This document shows, in pieces, positions 46,422-59,171 of a DNA stretch of 64,000 nucleotides. Source of the stretch: Paramecium octaurelia (Eukaryota > Ciliophora > Oligohymenophorea > Peniculida > Parameciidae). The translations under genes were made by a program, and so were the position numbers. The stretch lies in contig CAJJDP010000025.1 of the NCBI GenBank assembly GCA_905182995.1, positions 89,138 through 153,137 of the forward strand, in the 5' to 3' direction. The notes under the pieces were generated by a model that was not told the origin of the DNA, made no database searches, and saw only the letters and a list, made by a program, of their open reading frames with translations. How positions within the stretch are numbered: the first letter of the stretch is position 1; every line of letters starts with the position of its first letter.

Positions 46422-49400
46422 TCATAATTACCTATGTTATTCAAGGGATATTTTAGAGCAGCTCAGTAAATACAACTTTAATTTTCCATAATTAATTTAT
46501 ATTTGTTTCTCCTTTTTTTTCAACTTTTGAATTTGATTATTCAGCATCTAAATAAACCAAAAATTAGATTTAACCTTTTTAACACAGTTTAGAGTTTAAA
46601 TTAAAAAAACTATCCTGTATCTTTTATAGTAGATGTCAAATATCTTTGAAATAAAAGGTTAGCAAAGTTTGATCCATAAAATAACTAAAATTATTTACAA
46701 AAAAGTGGAGATGGCAGGGTTTTATTAATCACTCACATATTAGACAGAAGCTAAAAATATTGATATTGAACAAATTTAGCAGGTAGAGATGTCCAATATA
46801 TTTAAACTATTTAGAATAAAAGGTTTATATTTCAAAGCCAAAGTTTAGTATAATAATAAGCACAATCCCAGTAAGGAGGCTTTTAATATCATATTTGTTT
46901 CAAAATAAATCATTATTAAAATAATTAGAGTTTTTTTCCAAATCTTAATTTATTCCCAGAAGTATGAATTTTTGTTATATTCATTAAGCAAATAGCAAAT
47001 GTGTCTTCTAAATTTTACTTTTTCTATTGATTCCCTTCTAAAATAAATTAACATAAACAAAAATATTGGGATTCCTACACCAATCAAAATTACACCTGGT
47101 AGGATAAACCCAATAATCCATCGAAAATGAGTTTAAGTATTGAATAATAATGATACATTTCCTTAAACAAAATCAATTTCTGATATTCTTCTCACAGCTA
47201 ATAATGAACAAAATCTAATTTAGAATTATATTATACTGTTTGATTAGAGTTGCATTATTTGATAGGTACAAATATAGTATTGTGTTTGTTATTATGCTCA
47301 TCTAAAAATATTCCTTCTTGATTATTGAATGAAGTTTAGCAACTAGAGTAAACAACACCAATTAGCAGATTATTACAATTATCATTGTAATTATTCTAGA
47401 GTACACTATATCTGTGTTTATTAAAGTTGTTAAATAACAATCTTAACTATTAGCTAAGACAAACGAAGAATTGCTTGTTGATTCAAAGAATGCAATTGAA
47501 AATGGGAAATGAATATTAAAGCTATAGATAAGTGAAAAAATCCATAAATAATTCAGTAGCATTTTAATTAAGAAACTTTGATGATCTAAAACACGTTAAA
47601 TAAAGTAATACCTTGATTAAGTTTGAATATTATACTTCTAAATCTCTATTTAAAACTCAAAGAGGAATATAATTGATTTGTTTTTTCTATGCTTCTTACT
47701 GATAATAAAATTGAAAGAAAAGACCTCAATATATTCGAATAATTTTACCATAACAATACAAATACAAAGGGTAATAAATTAATCGATTCCTTTGGACATA
47801 GGTTACATTCCATATTAGTATAAGTTTTGGTATATTAGCCATTCCCTCTAATATTATAAGTATCGCATTCTTCACATAATCCTCCGATATGGCCTATTAC
47901 ACATAAATTATCACTCACCCCCCAGCCTCCACTACAAAAGATATCATTTTTGAAGCATTATTCAGTTGCATCAGATAGATAATTTGGTCTCCAATATCCA
48001 GGATTTAATTTAATTTAATTAGATGTGATATTCTTAAATTTAGCATTATCAAATATTGAGCATTTTGTTGTATTATAAGTGACAGAATAATATCCTTAAA
48101 TTGATTAGCACTTTTAACAACCTTTATCTACGTAATATTCTCCTAATTAACATAAATAGCTTTTAGCATAGATTATGTATCTTAATCTTTTAGAACTATA
48201 CTGAGAATTACAATCAATCTATATTTTTAGTTTTTTATTTATATCTGAATAAGGATCTAATTAAAAAATTTGAGTTCCTAAATCAAACTTTTGGGTTTAA
48301 CTATTAATTTATAAAACTTCGGATGTTCCTTCTTCTTATTTGAATACTTCATCTGAAGATACAACACTTTGTTTTAAATTGCAAATTTAATCCCCATAAT
48401 TAGTCAGCACTTCATTCATACTATTTCTTAATGATATTGAAATTTCTCTAATTTATACCAAGTAATCCAATTTTTACATATTAAACAAACCGTAATTTCC
48501 TATTTATTGATTACTTGGTATCATAAAAATTGATGTTTTCATTTTCTAACCTTGTTGGATAGATTCATACCAGTTTAGTTAAAGGATATTTGTTATTATT
48601 CCATCTTACCTATCTTAATAAAAGCTCATTTCTTGACTGTTTATTTCTAATTCCAAATGATCTGGTATTTCTATTAAATTATTACTATTTTCATAGGCTT
48701 TATTCAATTACAAAATTGATCCCTTAAAATTGACACTATTCAAATCAGTATTATTTCCATCCAAGTAAATTCCACCTCCAGACTTAGCCTCATTTTCCAT
48801 TATAATTGTATTAAAAAATTAAAATTAATTTGAATTTGATTTAATATAAATAGCTCCTCCCTTTGTTGATGCTTAATTATTAAGAAAAATGCACTTTAAA
48901 ATTACAATATTAATATAATAAGAAATAATTCCTGTTCCTTAACTCCCATTATTATTGATAAATTAAGAATTCTAAATAATAATAGAACTATTTAAAGATG
49001 AATTAGTCATTATAGTAACACAACCATTTTTTAATATCTTGTTTTAATAACAAAAAAGATTATTTATATTGATCTAATTTACATCCTAAATGTCTAAATA
49101 TACCATTCCTAAGTAACAATTTGAACAGTAATTATTTTTAATAGTCAAAGAATTTAAAAGCAATTTAGTTTGGTTTGTCCAACTCTAAATATAGATCATA
49201 GATCCAATATTCTATTACTGTTCATTTAGCTGATTTATAATTGAATCAAGTTTATGATCGGATCTAATAAAAAAAGATTTTTCAATTTTAGTAAAACATA
49301 TTGATAATTAGGTGTTTGTGTTGATTAGGTTTGTTATTATAAATTAATTCTAATCTGTTTCATATTATGAAATTGAACTAAATTCAATTTAACTAATTAT

Positions 49401-52400
49401 TAATTAAATCTTATTAAGTCTGCTCTATCCTATATAAACTATATTGATCGAGACAAAAGTTTAAATGGAAGTAAAGTAAGTTTCGACTAAGTGAAATTGA
49501 TGGGCATCGATAATCTACAAAGCCGATGAAATAAGCACTCCTTATACATTCAAATTAACGATTTTAACAGAACTACCAAATACATTGATTATGGCATTAT
49601 CTTTTAGAATTTTAAGCATTTCAATTAAACTTAAGGTTCCAACAAATGTAAAATAGTTCAACCATGCTTCCATCGTTTAGATAATCGTCATATTCTAGAT
49701 TATAATACTATTGAGATTATTTTTATATTATTAGAAGTCAAGTTTAGTGAATGTATTCATTAAAGAGAGACTATTTTCAAGGTAAATATTCTAAAATAAT
49801 AAGTTATTCTATTTCATTGATGGAAACAGAGTTAAACAAGAAGAATCGAATTTGTTATAAACATTGACAAAACTAACATTATTTAATTCTAGTTGCAATT
49901 AACTATTTTAGGAGTAAATAGTGATACTCCCATGTATATCTAAGGTTTGTATGAAGTCAACTTAGATATTCTTTAGACTAACTCCTTTGATAAAAACTAC
50001 ACCTAGAAATTTTGTTATGATTTCTAAAACGGCACTGCTCTGGGCTAAAATATTTTCGAAACTGCTTTCTTTCAATAAGAAATTAGAGGAGGTAATTTAC
50101 ACTACCCCTCCTTTATTTTAAATCATTAAATAAGATTTTATAACAAGCAAAATTTCTTCCTACGTTAAAGATTACTAAAGGTCTATTTGATAATACTTCT
50201 TTAAAATTTCTTCACTAATAATATTGTGATTTTTTACTGTCAAATTTTAAATCACAATATTATCTGATTAAATTGAAGAGAAAGAATTGGAGGAATTTGT
50301 TAGCATATTATTATAACAAAAGCAATCTATCAATACTATTCTGCTTAATTGAGAATTAATATAAAATAAACTTGAGGTTGAGATTGATAGGTCGTCACAA
50401 TATTAATTAAATATGTTTTCTATGAATGTCATATTAGAAATTTTAATTATCTATTCTTTTTCTGAATATATCGTTATCAATGATAATAGATTTCCAATTT
50501 TATTCTTCAAAAGTACATTATTCGAAAATGTTAAATTTTGAATATTGATCACCTCTAAAACATCAGCTAAGTATACAATATTAGAAAAAATGGAAATCAG
50601 ACTCTAATCCATATTAAAATGATTTTGAACTGATATATTTTATAATGTTAAATTTTGAAACCCTTATATTTCCATTAATTGTTAATTCTACTAAATTTAA
50701 TCAGAGCATGATAAGCTCATAGGTACTTTTTGTTGCTACAAAGTATTAGCAAATAAAACATTTTGAAAGAGTATATCTTGGGTTTGCAAGATATAGAAGA
50801 TATTTTGATTTGGGCAATCTTTTATAATTATTCCATTTAGGAATAGTAATTTTACATGTACATCAAATAGATACTACTTCTACTTGTAAAAAAAGTCAAC
50901 TTTATTGCTTAAAATATTTACAGTAGTGAAAATTAATTAAAAACTATTTGAAATTAAATCCGATTTTACCTTTATTATTGAAGAATTATTGATTGAATTG
51001 CCTATGATTTCAATATTATGAAATTCCACATTGATATCATTCGTTTGGTTTGCTTATTCTGATTTTATTAAGAGGGATCCAAGAAAATTATTATAACTTA
51101 TATTTAAATCTAAACAGTAAACCTTGAAATTGGTAATTAAAATAGTTGAAAGGATGAGATTATTATTAGAAAAACTCATATCCTATATATTTAAGCCAAA
51201 ATTTTGAGGATTATTTACTAAAACAGATTGCTGAAAGGTGGTATCAGTTACAGAAAGCTTCTGAAATTAAACATGGTATGATTCTGATTCTATATCAAAA
51301 AAATTAAAGATCAAAGTATTATAAAACTAACAATTAATGATCTTTAAATTTTTAACAATAAATTTATCTGGATTTCCTTAAAGTTAAATGAATTTTGAAT
51401 TAGAGAGAGTACAATTGATTATGTATAGGTTTTCTATAAAAACCGTTCCCATGATGCTATTGTATTTGATATCGAACACAGTTGATTCACTTATAAGCAA
51501 ATTTTTGAATGTAACATTCTGTAAAATAAACTCTTAATAAATTTATCCACTTATTTGAAATTAAGATTAATTAAGTTGGTCTTTAGCTTAAAATATAGTA
51601 TCATTGATGATTAAACTCACTTAATTGGTAAATAAATTAATAATGTATGGTAAATTTACATTAAAATGCATTTGACAGATCTCAACTACATCAAAGTTTA
51701 ATATATCGAGATTGTAACCAAAATTTTAATTAACTTTGTTCAACCCCAACATTTGCATTTTAGTGTTCTATATAGAAAACACCTCTTACTTTAAATTATT
51801 GTCTATCAACATAGTATTTTCAAACACACAATAAGAATCAGGCTATAACTTAGAAAAATTAAAGCGGATTTATATAACTTGTACTCCCATAGCATTAAGA
51901 TAGGTTTTATTAATAAATTATTAATAGTATGCTGATGTTTCTAAATTTAATGTATCAGAATAATTCAAACACTCCACAAAATATTCAAATAAAAAATATT
52001 GCTAGCAACTTGGGTTAAAACAATATTGAGCAATCTATAAAATTGGGTTTATCCTAATATTCGGATCAGATGCTGGTTGCAAACATTTGTATGTAATTGG
52101 GATAGTTGTTTCATTTAAAATAAAGTACGGATTAATAGCCTAATTCTAATTGATTGAATTACTTGAATTTCTTCTTTTGTTCTTAACTAACAGATTGAAC
52201 ATAATTGTGGGCAAACTATACAATTAACTCCGTTTTTCGATCTATTAGGTAATCTATAGTAATTTAGGGGACATTTCTTGCATTCAAAGATATTAAGTTA
52301 AACTTATGAATTATCACATGATAGACAATTGGAATCGCAATATTAGGTACAATGATCAGGGCTCTATTTAAATCCCTCTTAACATTCAATGGAGATTTCT

Positions 52401-55013
52401 ATACCAGTTGATGGAATATCCTAAATGTAGTAATAATATTAGTTAGGTAAGAATTACATCAAAAAACTCTGTATTAATTGAATCCAAGCATCATATTGAT
52501 TTACAACTCCATCGGAAGTTATTTTAGAATGAGGATATATATTGGGAGAGCAATGACCTGTTTTAACAGAACTCTTGTAGCCTTCTTTACAAATCACGCA
52601 CTTGATAATCTGTTATGGCGATAAAACACATTAATTACAATCCGTGATGTATTTTTGGCAATTAATAATTTCAGGTGCAATATTGAAATCATCAATTTAG
52701 GATAATGTACAAATTTCTACTCCTTCTAAATTTATAAAGGATCTTAAACAATACTGAAGAGTAGATTTTTGATGTACGCAATATCCTTTTTAGAAATCAA
52801 ACATAAAATTATCTTCACACAAGGCACATCCCACTTAATGATACTCATCCTTATTAAATTCTTAATAATCTTTATACAGAGTAGATTTTGTCAAATCCAA
52901 ACTATTATACTCGAAACAAAATTTACACTGATTTATAGTGCAGATTTTACATTATTTATTTGATGTTTTATAATAAGGAGAAACGCAATCTTAAGTATTT
53001 GAGTAACCTTAAACAACATTTTTACCATTGCAAATTCCATTTTACAATAAAACTACAGAAAAACAAACAAGGCATTAAATACCATCCATTTAGATTGCAC
53101 AAGTTTTACAAAAAATAATATTGCAGGGATAACAATACGGATCCAATTAGTTGAAGAAGTAATTTCTTATGCAAAGTTCTTTTTGAGTTAGAAATGAATT
53201 TTAGAAATCTTGATAAATTATAAAATCGGATTTAAAATTATTTTCTGTACAGGTCTAACACAACTCAAGCTAGTCATCAAGAAAAATAAAATATTATTTA
53301 GAATCTTCAATTTCTAAATTATATGTATTATCTGCGATGATATATAGATATGATTTACAATAAGGATCAGATTTCCAATTAAGAGGATTTAATATACATT
53401 CTAAACATGTAATAAGATTAGATTTAATAATCGAAGGACTATAAAAATATTAATATACATGTTTACCATTTAATGCAAGTTTATGAATTCAAATAGAAGT
53501 ATCCATATGGACATTGTATTTAAGTTGGAGTGTATTCAATTATTTGGAATTGAAATTGTTCTAATGATTAACAAAAGTCGTCGTCAATTTCATTATAGTG
53601 ACAAACACAAGCCTTTTAAGAGGGAATATAAATTCTATTGGAATCACTAGAACATGAAATACAATCAGAATTGGTTGGTCCATCACATTATCCACAACTG
53701 GGATGGCAACTTTTATTAACTAAAGTAGTATCGCAATTATAAAAATGAAAATTTTAAATTTGGACATTTAAATAATTTTCTGATTCTTGGTTTACATTTC
53801 CATAATGTATTTGAAATTAAACTTCATTATAATGATATACGTTTAACTATTCTGAATATTAGTATGAATCTTCTTCTTTATAAAATGTAATTGTTATTTG
53901 TAACACTTTCTATTATAATGTAACTTATAAATAGTGCCACAAATAAATGTCATTCTAAATTTCAATTTCCTTTATTATTAAAAATGGATTAACTGTAAAG
54001 TCTATATTGACAGTTGGGAATGTATAACTATAAGTCATTATTAATATCTCATATTTATTTTAGGATGAGATTCTATAGAGTAGTTAAAAAGCAGATAAAT
54101 TATCATCATTAAACTTTTAATTCTGACTGAACTTATTAATTTTCAAAAATTTATAGTCAAAGTTATTACTTATTTTATGTATTTCCTTTATTCTTAACCA
54201 TCCTGATAACCCAAATGAATCACAATTTTCATTTTCAGATGTAAAATACCTTGAATTAAGCCAAATAAGGATCTCATTTTCGATCTTATCATTCAAATTA
54301 GATTGACAATCACAAATGTAATTTTGTCCAAAAGTATTTAATGCAAAATTTAACCCATTCCACTCTACAGTCAGGATTTCAAACACTAAAAAATCATAAA
54401 GTATTTGTCCTGGAAAGAATGAAAAATACTTTCTACCTTACATACCCTAAAGAAACTCATCATTACGTAGTATCAATCCACCTCCAAAAGTAAATTTTTA
54501 ATCGAAGCTTCTAAAAGGACAAAGGATTTATAATTATTTTGAAAAGATCACATTTGGGTATAGTATAAAAAGCAATTCCAATCTTCTAACTATTGGCCAT
54601 TACGTAATCGAAATATAATACCAATAACTTTCATATTCCCATTAATCCAATGCGATTTCATAGCTATGAAATGTTCCATCATAATCATAAAATTGAATGT
54701 ATTTTGTAATTTTCATTTAATCAAAATCGAGACAGTCAAAGTAAATTAAATCAACACTTAAAGTTAAAGAATCAGCTGAATTATGTAAATGATAACAATT
54801 ACTATCAAAAATACCTATTTTTCCGATTTAACTTATCTGTCTTAAAGGTAAATATTTACTCCACACTCCATATGAAAAATAATCATTAGTGATCATGTCT
54901 TCTATTTTAAAGGTCACCTATTAGGTTAGTATTTAATAATCTTAACTTAATTTCATTATAAATTGACACGAAAAACCAAAAATTAATATCAAGAAAGGTA
55001 TTAGTTGAGCCAT
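46422..55013 (-). CDS. Giant surface-type protein: Cys-rich repeats, beta-helix, C-terminal membrane segments
   Basis: About 2,850 residues from ATG 55013 (signal peptide 'MAQLIPFLILIFGFSCQF') to TGA 46422-46424. Order: extracellular N-terminal domain of about 430 residues; furin/growth-factor-receptor-like Cys repeats (about 52150-53700, e.g. 'CHPSCGQCDGPTNSDCISC', 'CYPCNIIFCKTCAIQ'); a long region of about 1,100 residues with 'NLTFxNN'-type repeats and 'GGAIYI', 'GGGIYL' motifs, pointing to a right-handed parallel beta-helix as in polymorphic membrane proteins; a second Cys cluster (about 47780-48150: 'GGLCEECDTYNIRGNGQYT', 'CNLCP'); then several membrane helices ('WIIGFILPGVILIGVGIPIF') and a basic coiled-coil tail. 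Such proteins form a large ciliate family of unknown function. Intron positions were not all resolved. Confidence 0.78.
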
Positions 55014-55409
55014 TTTAAGTGATTAATTTTATTTATGAAAATCTCAATTCATTATTAAGATTCAAAATGAAAAATAGATTTGCAATCTCTGATTATTTAA
55101 TTATTAAATTCAGAATTAACTTTCAAGTTTAAATTTGAATTTACTATGTCAAATAAAGGATCCCTTTATTATATTTCAACATTATTTTCTAAATTCAGAT
55201 TTTTATTGTCAAATTACTGCCAATAAATTTATAATAACATAATTATTACTCTATATATCAAGATTATTTTGAAAGAAGTGACAAACAATAGAATAATAAA
55301 AAGTTTCAACATAACTAGTTTTTTTGAATTATTATAATTTATAAAAAACATATATATGGATGCTTATATTAAGTACGTGGTATAAAAGAGAAAACATATA
55401 GTAAATATC
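55014..55409. other. Spacer between the giant gene and 5S rRNA
   Basis: About 395 very AT-rich bases holding the promoter of the giant gene and, at its end, the upstream region of the 5S gene. No coding signal was seen. Confidence 0.5.
55381..55388 (+). promoter_or_regulatory. TATA-like box upstream of the 5S rRNA gene
   Basis: TATAAAAG ends about 22 bases, and starts 29 bases, before the first base of the 5S gene. Such an upstream TATA element at about -30 is known for 5S genes of fission yeast and plants, where it helps place the start of Pol III transcription. In sequence this AT-rich it could also arise by chance. Confidence 0.45.
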
Positions 55410-55528
55410 GTTGTCGGCCATACTAAGCCTAAAGCACCGGATCCCATTCGAACTCCGAAGTTAAGCGGCTTAAGGCGAGGTTAGTACTAAGGTGGGGGAC
55501 CGCTTGGGAAGTCCTCGTGTTGACAACC
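55410..55528 (+). rRNA. 5S rRNA: 5S ribosomal RNA
   Basis: About 119 bases, far more GC-rich than everything around. It opens GTTGTCGGCCATACTAAGCC and closes with the complementary GTGTTGACAAC, forming helix I. The internal region has the eukaryotic 5S landmarks: GATCCCATTCGAACTCCGAA (loop B/C side), AAGTTAAGCGGCTTAAGGC and GGTTAGTACTAAGGTGGGGG with GACCGCTTGGGAA, which include box A, the intermediate element and box C of the Pol III internal promoter. A T run follows directly. It is a single copy in this window, embedded among protein-coding genes. Confidence 0.97.
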
Positions 55529-55529
55529 C

Positions 55530-55535
55530 TTTTTT
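55530..55535 (+). terminator. Pol III oligo-T terminator of the 5S gene
   Basis: Six consecutive T directly after the 3' helix strand of the 5S RNA. The other side of the assembly gap (56876-56880) has only five T after three C, a difference at a contig end. Confidence 0.8.
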
Positions 55536-56871
55536 ACATTTTTAATTAAATAAAATTTATTTAATTAAAAAAGCATAAACAACGATTAATTATTTTTGTG
55601 TTCTTAAGATCATTATATATTAAATTTGAGGATGTTTCAACTTAATCAAAGTCATATTAAGTACCACAATCAATTTGGGGCCACTTCTGCAGTGTATTTC
55701 TCACAACAACAAACTTAGAGAGAAAAAGTATAAAATTGCGAAACATCATCTAGCCTATATAAACAAGGGACGGTTCTGAATCTAAATAGTTGCTTTAATA
55801 TCCAGCTTCTCAAATAGTTTACGGTCCATCAATGAAATTCAATTCGCCAGTGCATAGCAACATCGCCTTTCGCAAAACATCAAAAGAGTTGAATATTACA
55901 ATAGAGGATTCTACGATGTGCTAATAATTACGCTAGCCATCTCCAACTGTCAAAAAGCAAAGAGAACAGATGGAAAAGGATTGGAATAAATTGATTGACA
56001 AATCTAAGAGTCTCTAAGAAAATTTAGTATTGCTAAAAAATAATATCAGTATGAATCTTAACAAAAAGTAATCAGATCAACGTTTAACCAAAGAATCAAC
56101 ATCTACAGCTGCTGGTTTATCATCAAGGATGAAATTGTAGAAAGTAAATGTCTCCTGTAAATTGAACTCTCCATTCAAGGTTCAACCAAAAATAGCAGCA
56201 TGTAAAAGTTTAAGCCATAATGCATTTGGCAATCTCAAATTTACTGCAAGTGCTGGTAAAAACCCGACTGTTTTAAACACTGCAAGTGCTATTAATTATG
56301 CCAATATGAACAACAATTACGTTAAGAAATTATTGGATGAGCATCAAACTCAAAAAGTGACTAAGTAAAATATAATGCCAAAATAAACTAATCCCCTTTA
56401 CATTTAAATAGAAAATAAGTTGAAATTAAAAATAGGTGCATTCCTTGGAAGGGGAAAGTTTAGTGATGTTCATATGGCTATTGACAATAGGACTGGACTT
56501 GTTTTTGCATTAAAAATTATCAAAAAGTCAACTGTTATTGAGCATTAAATGCAAGAATAATTAGCAAGAGAAATAGTGATATAATCCAAATTATCCCATC
56601 CAAACATAGTCAAAATGTTTGGGCAATGTTATGATCAATAATATATTTATATGATGTTGGAGTTCTGCAATAATGGAGAATTGTTTCAGCATCAATATAA
56701 GTAGCCTAATAAAAGACTCAGTGAAAAGGAGGCTAGCAATTTAATTATGCAAATTCTCTCTGCTATTCAATATATGCATAAGTCAGGATTTATGCATAGG
56801 GACTTAAAAACTGAAAACATTTTATTATCTCTTGTAAGAATTTACAATAATTTAGAACTACATTAAACTAT
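55531..56871 (+). repeat. First copy of a 1,341-bp duplication flanking an N
   Basis: Recurs at 56876-58216 with an offset of 1,345 bases; the N lies at 56872. The first copy is joined to the 5S gene upstream and stops inside the kinase exon just after its second intron; the second copy carries on into the rest of the kinase. It looks like unmerged overlapping contig ends. Confidence 0.93.
55632..56871 (+). pseudogene. Aurora-like kinase 5' fragment, cut at the gap (probable artefact)
   Basis: Identical to 56977-58216: N-terminal region and kinase N-lobe through the catalytic MHRDLKTENILL, then the intron and 11 bases of the next exon before the N. It lacks DFG, APE and the C-lobe. In the real genome this is most likely the same locus as the complete gene, so the 5S gene would sit about 100 bases upstream of the kinase start. 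Confidence 0.85.
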
Positions 56872-56872
56872 N
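56872..56872. other. Assembly gap (single N)
   Basis: Separates the two copies of the 1,341-bp duplication; the bases next to it (CCC and five T, against CC and six T in the first copy) differ slightly, as is common at contig ends. Confidence 0.95.
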
Positions 56873-56875
56873 CCC

Positions 56876-58216
56876 TTTTTACATTTTTAATTAAATAAAA
56901 TTTATTTAATTAAAAAAGCATAAACAACGATTAATTATTTTTGTGTTCTTAAGATCATTATATATTAAATTTGAGGATGTTTCAACTTAATCAAAGTCAT
57001 ATTAAGTACCACAATCAATTTGGGGCCACTTCTGCAGTGTATTTCTCACAACAACAAACTTAGAGAGAAAAAGTATAAAATTGCGAAACATCATCTAGCC
57101 TATATAAACAAGGGACGGTTCTGAATCTAAATAGTTGCTTTAATATCCAGCTTCTCAAATAGTTTACGGTCCATCAATGAAATTCAATTCGCCAGTGCAT
57201 AGCAACATCGCCTTTCGCAAAACATCAAAAGAGTTGAATATTACAATAGAGGATTCTACGATGTGCTAATAATTACGCTAGCCATCTCCAACTGTCAAAA
57301 AGCAAAGAGAACAGATGGAAAAGGATTGGAATAAATTGATTGACAAATCTAAGAGTCTCTAAGAAAATTTAGTATTGCTAAAAAATAATATCAGTATGAA
57401 TCTTAACAAAAAGTAATCAGATCAACGTTTAACCAAAGAATCAACATCTACAGCTGCTGGTTTATCATCAAGGATGAAATTGTAGAAAGTAAATGTCTCC
57501 TGTAAATTGAACTCTCCATTCAAGGTTCAACCAAAAATAGCAGCATGTAAAAGTTTAAGCCATAATGCATTTGGCAATCTCAAATTTACTGCAAGTGCTG
57601 GTAAAAACCCGACTGTTTTAAACACTGCAAGTGCTATTAATTATGCCAATATGAACAACAATTACGTTAAGAAATTATTGGATGAGCATCAAACTCAAAA
57701 AGTGACTAAGTAAAATATAATGCCAAAATAAACTAATCCCCTTTACATTTAAATAGAAAATAAGTTGAAATTAAAAATAGGTGCATTCCTTGGAAGGGGA
57801 AAGTTTAGTGATGTTCATATGGCTATTGACAATAGGACTGGACTTGTTTTTGCATTAAAAATTATCAAAAAGTCAACTGTTATTGAGCATTAAATGCAAG
57901 AATAATTAGCAAGAGAAATAGTGATATAATCCAAATTATCCCATCCAAACATAGTCAAAATGTTTGGGCAATGTTATGATCAATAATATATTTATATGAT
58001 GTTGGAGTTCTGCAATAATGGAGAATTGTTTCAGCATCAATATAAGTAGCCTAATAAAAGACTCAGTGAAAAGGAGGCTAGCAATTTAATTATGCAAATT
58101 CTCTCTGCTATTCAATATATGCATAAGTCAGGATTTATGCATAGGGACTTAAAAACTGAAAACATTTTATTATCTCTTGTAAGAATTTACAATAATTTAG
58201 AACTACATTAAACTAT
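56876..58216 (+). repeat. Second copy of the 1,341-bp duplication
   Basis: Same sequence as 55531-56871 in every line compared. Here the kinase gene is complete. Confidence 0.93.
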
Positions 58217-58630
58217 GCGATTTTGGTTGTGTCCGAGAAATACCTAAATTCGAAGACAGAAGGAATACCTTCTGTGGCACTGTAGATTATATTGCTCCAG
58301 AAGTGATAAAGGATGAAGGTTATGATGAAAGATGTGATGCTTGGCAAATTGCTATATTGGCTTATGAACTTGTGGCTGGAAATACTCCATTTTCAGAATT
58401 TCCAAGAGATGATGAAGCCATTATGGAAAACATTTTAAAGGTATATTGTTGTTTAGTTATTAATTTAGAATAAATTTGATCTCCCTAATTTCTTCTCATC
58501 TGCTTTGAAGGATTTTGTTAAGAGAGGATTACAATAAAGTCCAGATCAGAGGATATCTATTGATTAAATGTTGTTACATAGGTGGATTATTGATAACAAC
58601 AAGGCTGTAGATAGAGAATATGCATTTTGA
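56977..58630 (+). CDS. Aurora-like serine/threonine kinase with long N-terminal extension
   Basis: 525 residues, introns at 57073-57098, 58179-58200 and 58441-58468 (26, 22, 28 nt; 526 codons exactly). The first about 250 residues are polar, Ser/Gln/Lys-rich and poorly structured. The kinase domain then shows GAFLGRGKFSDV (glycine loop), ALKII (ATP Lys), 'LAREIVIQSKLSHPNIVKMF' (Aurora-type helix C), MHRDLKTENILL, CDFGCVREIP and the activation end CGTVDYIAPEVI, ending 'LLHRWIIDNN'. 'REIxIQSxLxHPNI' and 'CGTxDYxxPE' are the usual Aurora wordings. Aurora kinases act in chromosome segregation and cilium disassembly. Cys follows DFG where most Auroras have Trp. The intron after 'LLSL' sits just before the DFG exon. 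Confidence 0.85.
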
Positions 58631-58823
58631 TCGTTTTGATCTTCTATTTTGTAATCTCATTTGTATATATATTACAAATAATTAAATTTTTCATTTTCTT
58701 TAAACTCTAGAAATCCTTCTTTAAATTCTAATTTGAATCAAGTTATCACTAATAAATGCATAGAAACCACAGAAAAAATTTAGTAAAGTAATTTGTTATA
58801 TAAAGTCAAATCATCATCAATCC

Positions 58824-59060
58824 TCAGCTTATTTCACAACATTGAGATGGGTTTTTTCTAAAATCATTCAAATTATGATGTTTCCAACAGTCTACAAGAA
58901 TTGTCTTATGAACTGTTGTGCCAATAACCACATCATCGATAAATGTAACTGAATGCAACTTAAATCCTCTCAAAATCGGATGACCTTATCTATCAATTCG
59001 AAATCTCTAACTTAACTTTTTTGAGCTTAATCTTGTTTATGACATACTAGGAATGTCCAT
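58824..59060 (-). CDS. Small conserved-looking protein, 78 residues
   Basis: Intron-less 79-codon frame from ATG 59060 ('MDIPSMSQTRLSSKKLSQRF') to TGA 58824-58826. The core 'RIDRQGHPILRGFKLHSVTF' followed by 'IDDVVIGTTVHKTILVDCWK' has the R-x-D-x-x-G-x-x-I...K-H-x-V-T-F-x-D pattern I associate with a family of short ciliate proteins of unknown role. The gene converges with the Aurora-like kinase, with about 190 bases between stops. Confidence 0.65.
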
Positions 59061-59171
59061 TTACATTATTTTATATTTTAATATATATAAATTAATAAAC
59101 AGGAGCAACTAAACATAAATGCAGTTAATTACAATATGAATTTTTATGTAAATGGTATTCAAAAGTACAAT

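Noticed and set aside
46634..47130. Plus-strand open frame beginning MSNIFEIKGQQ with a second MSNIF further on
   Set aside because: It lies opposite the C-terminal membrane region of the giant minus-strand gene, whose frame there ('FETNMILKASLLGLCLLLYQ') is clearly coding; the plus frame is an antisense shadow kept open by the two-stop-poor code.
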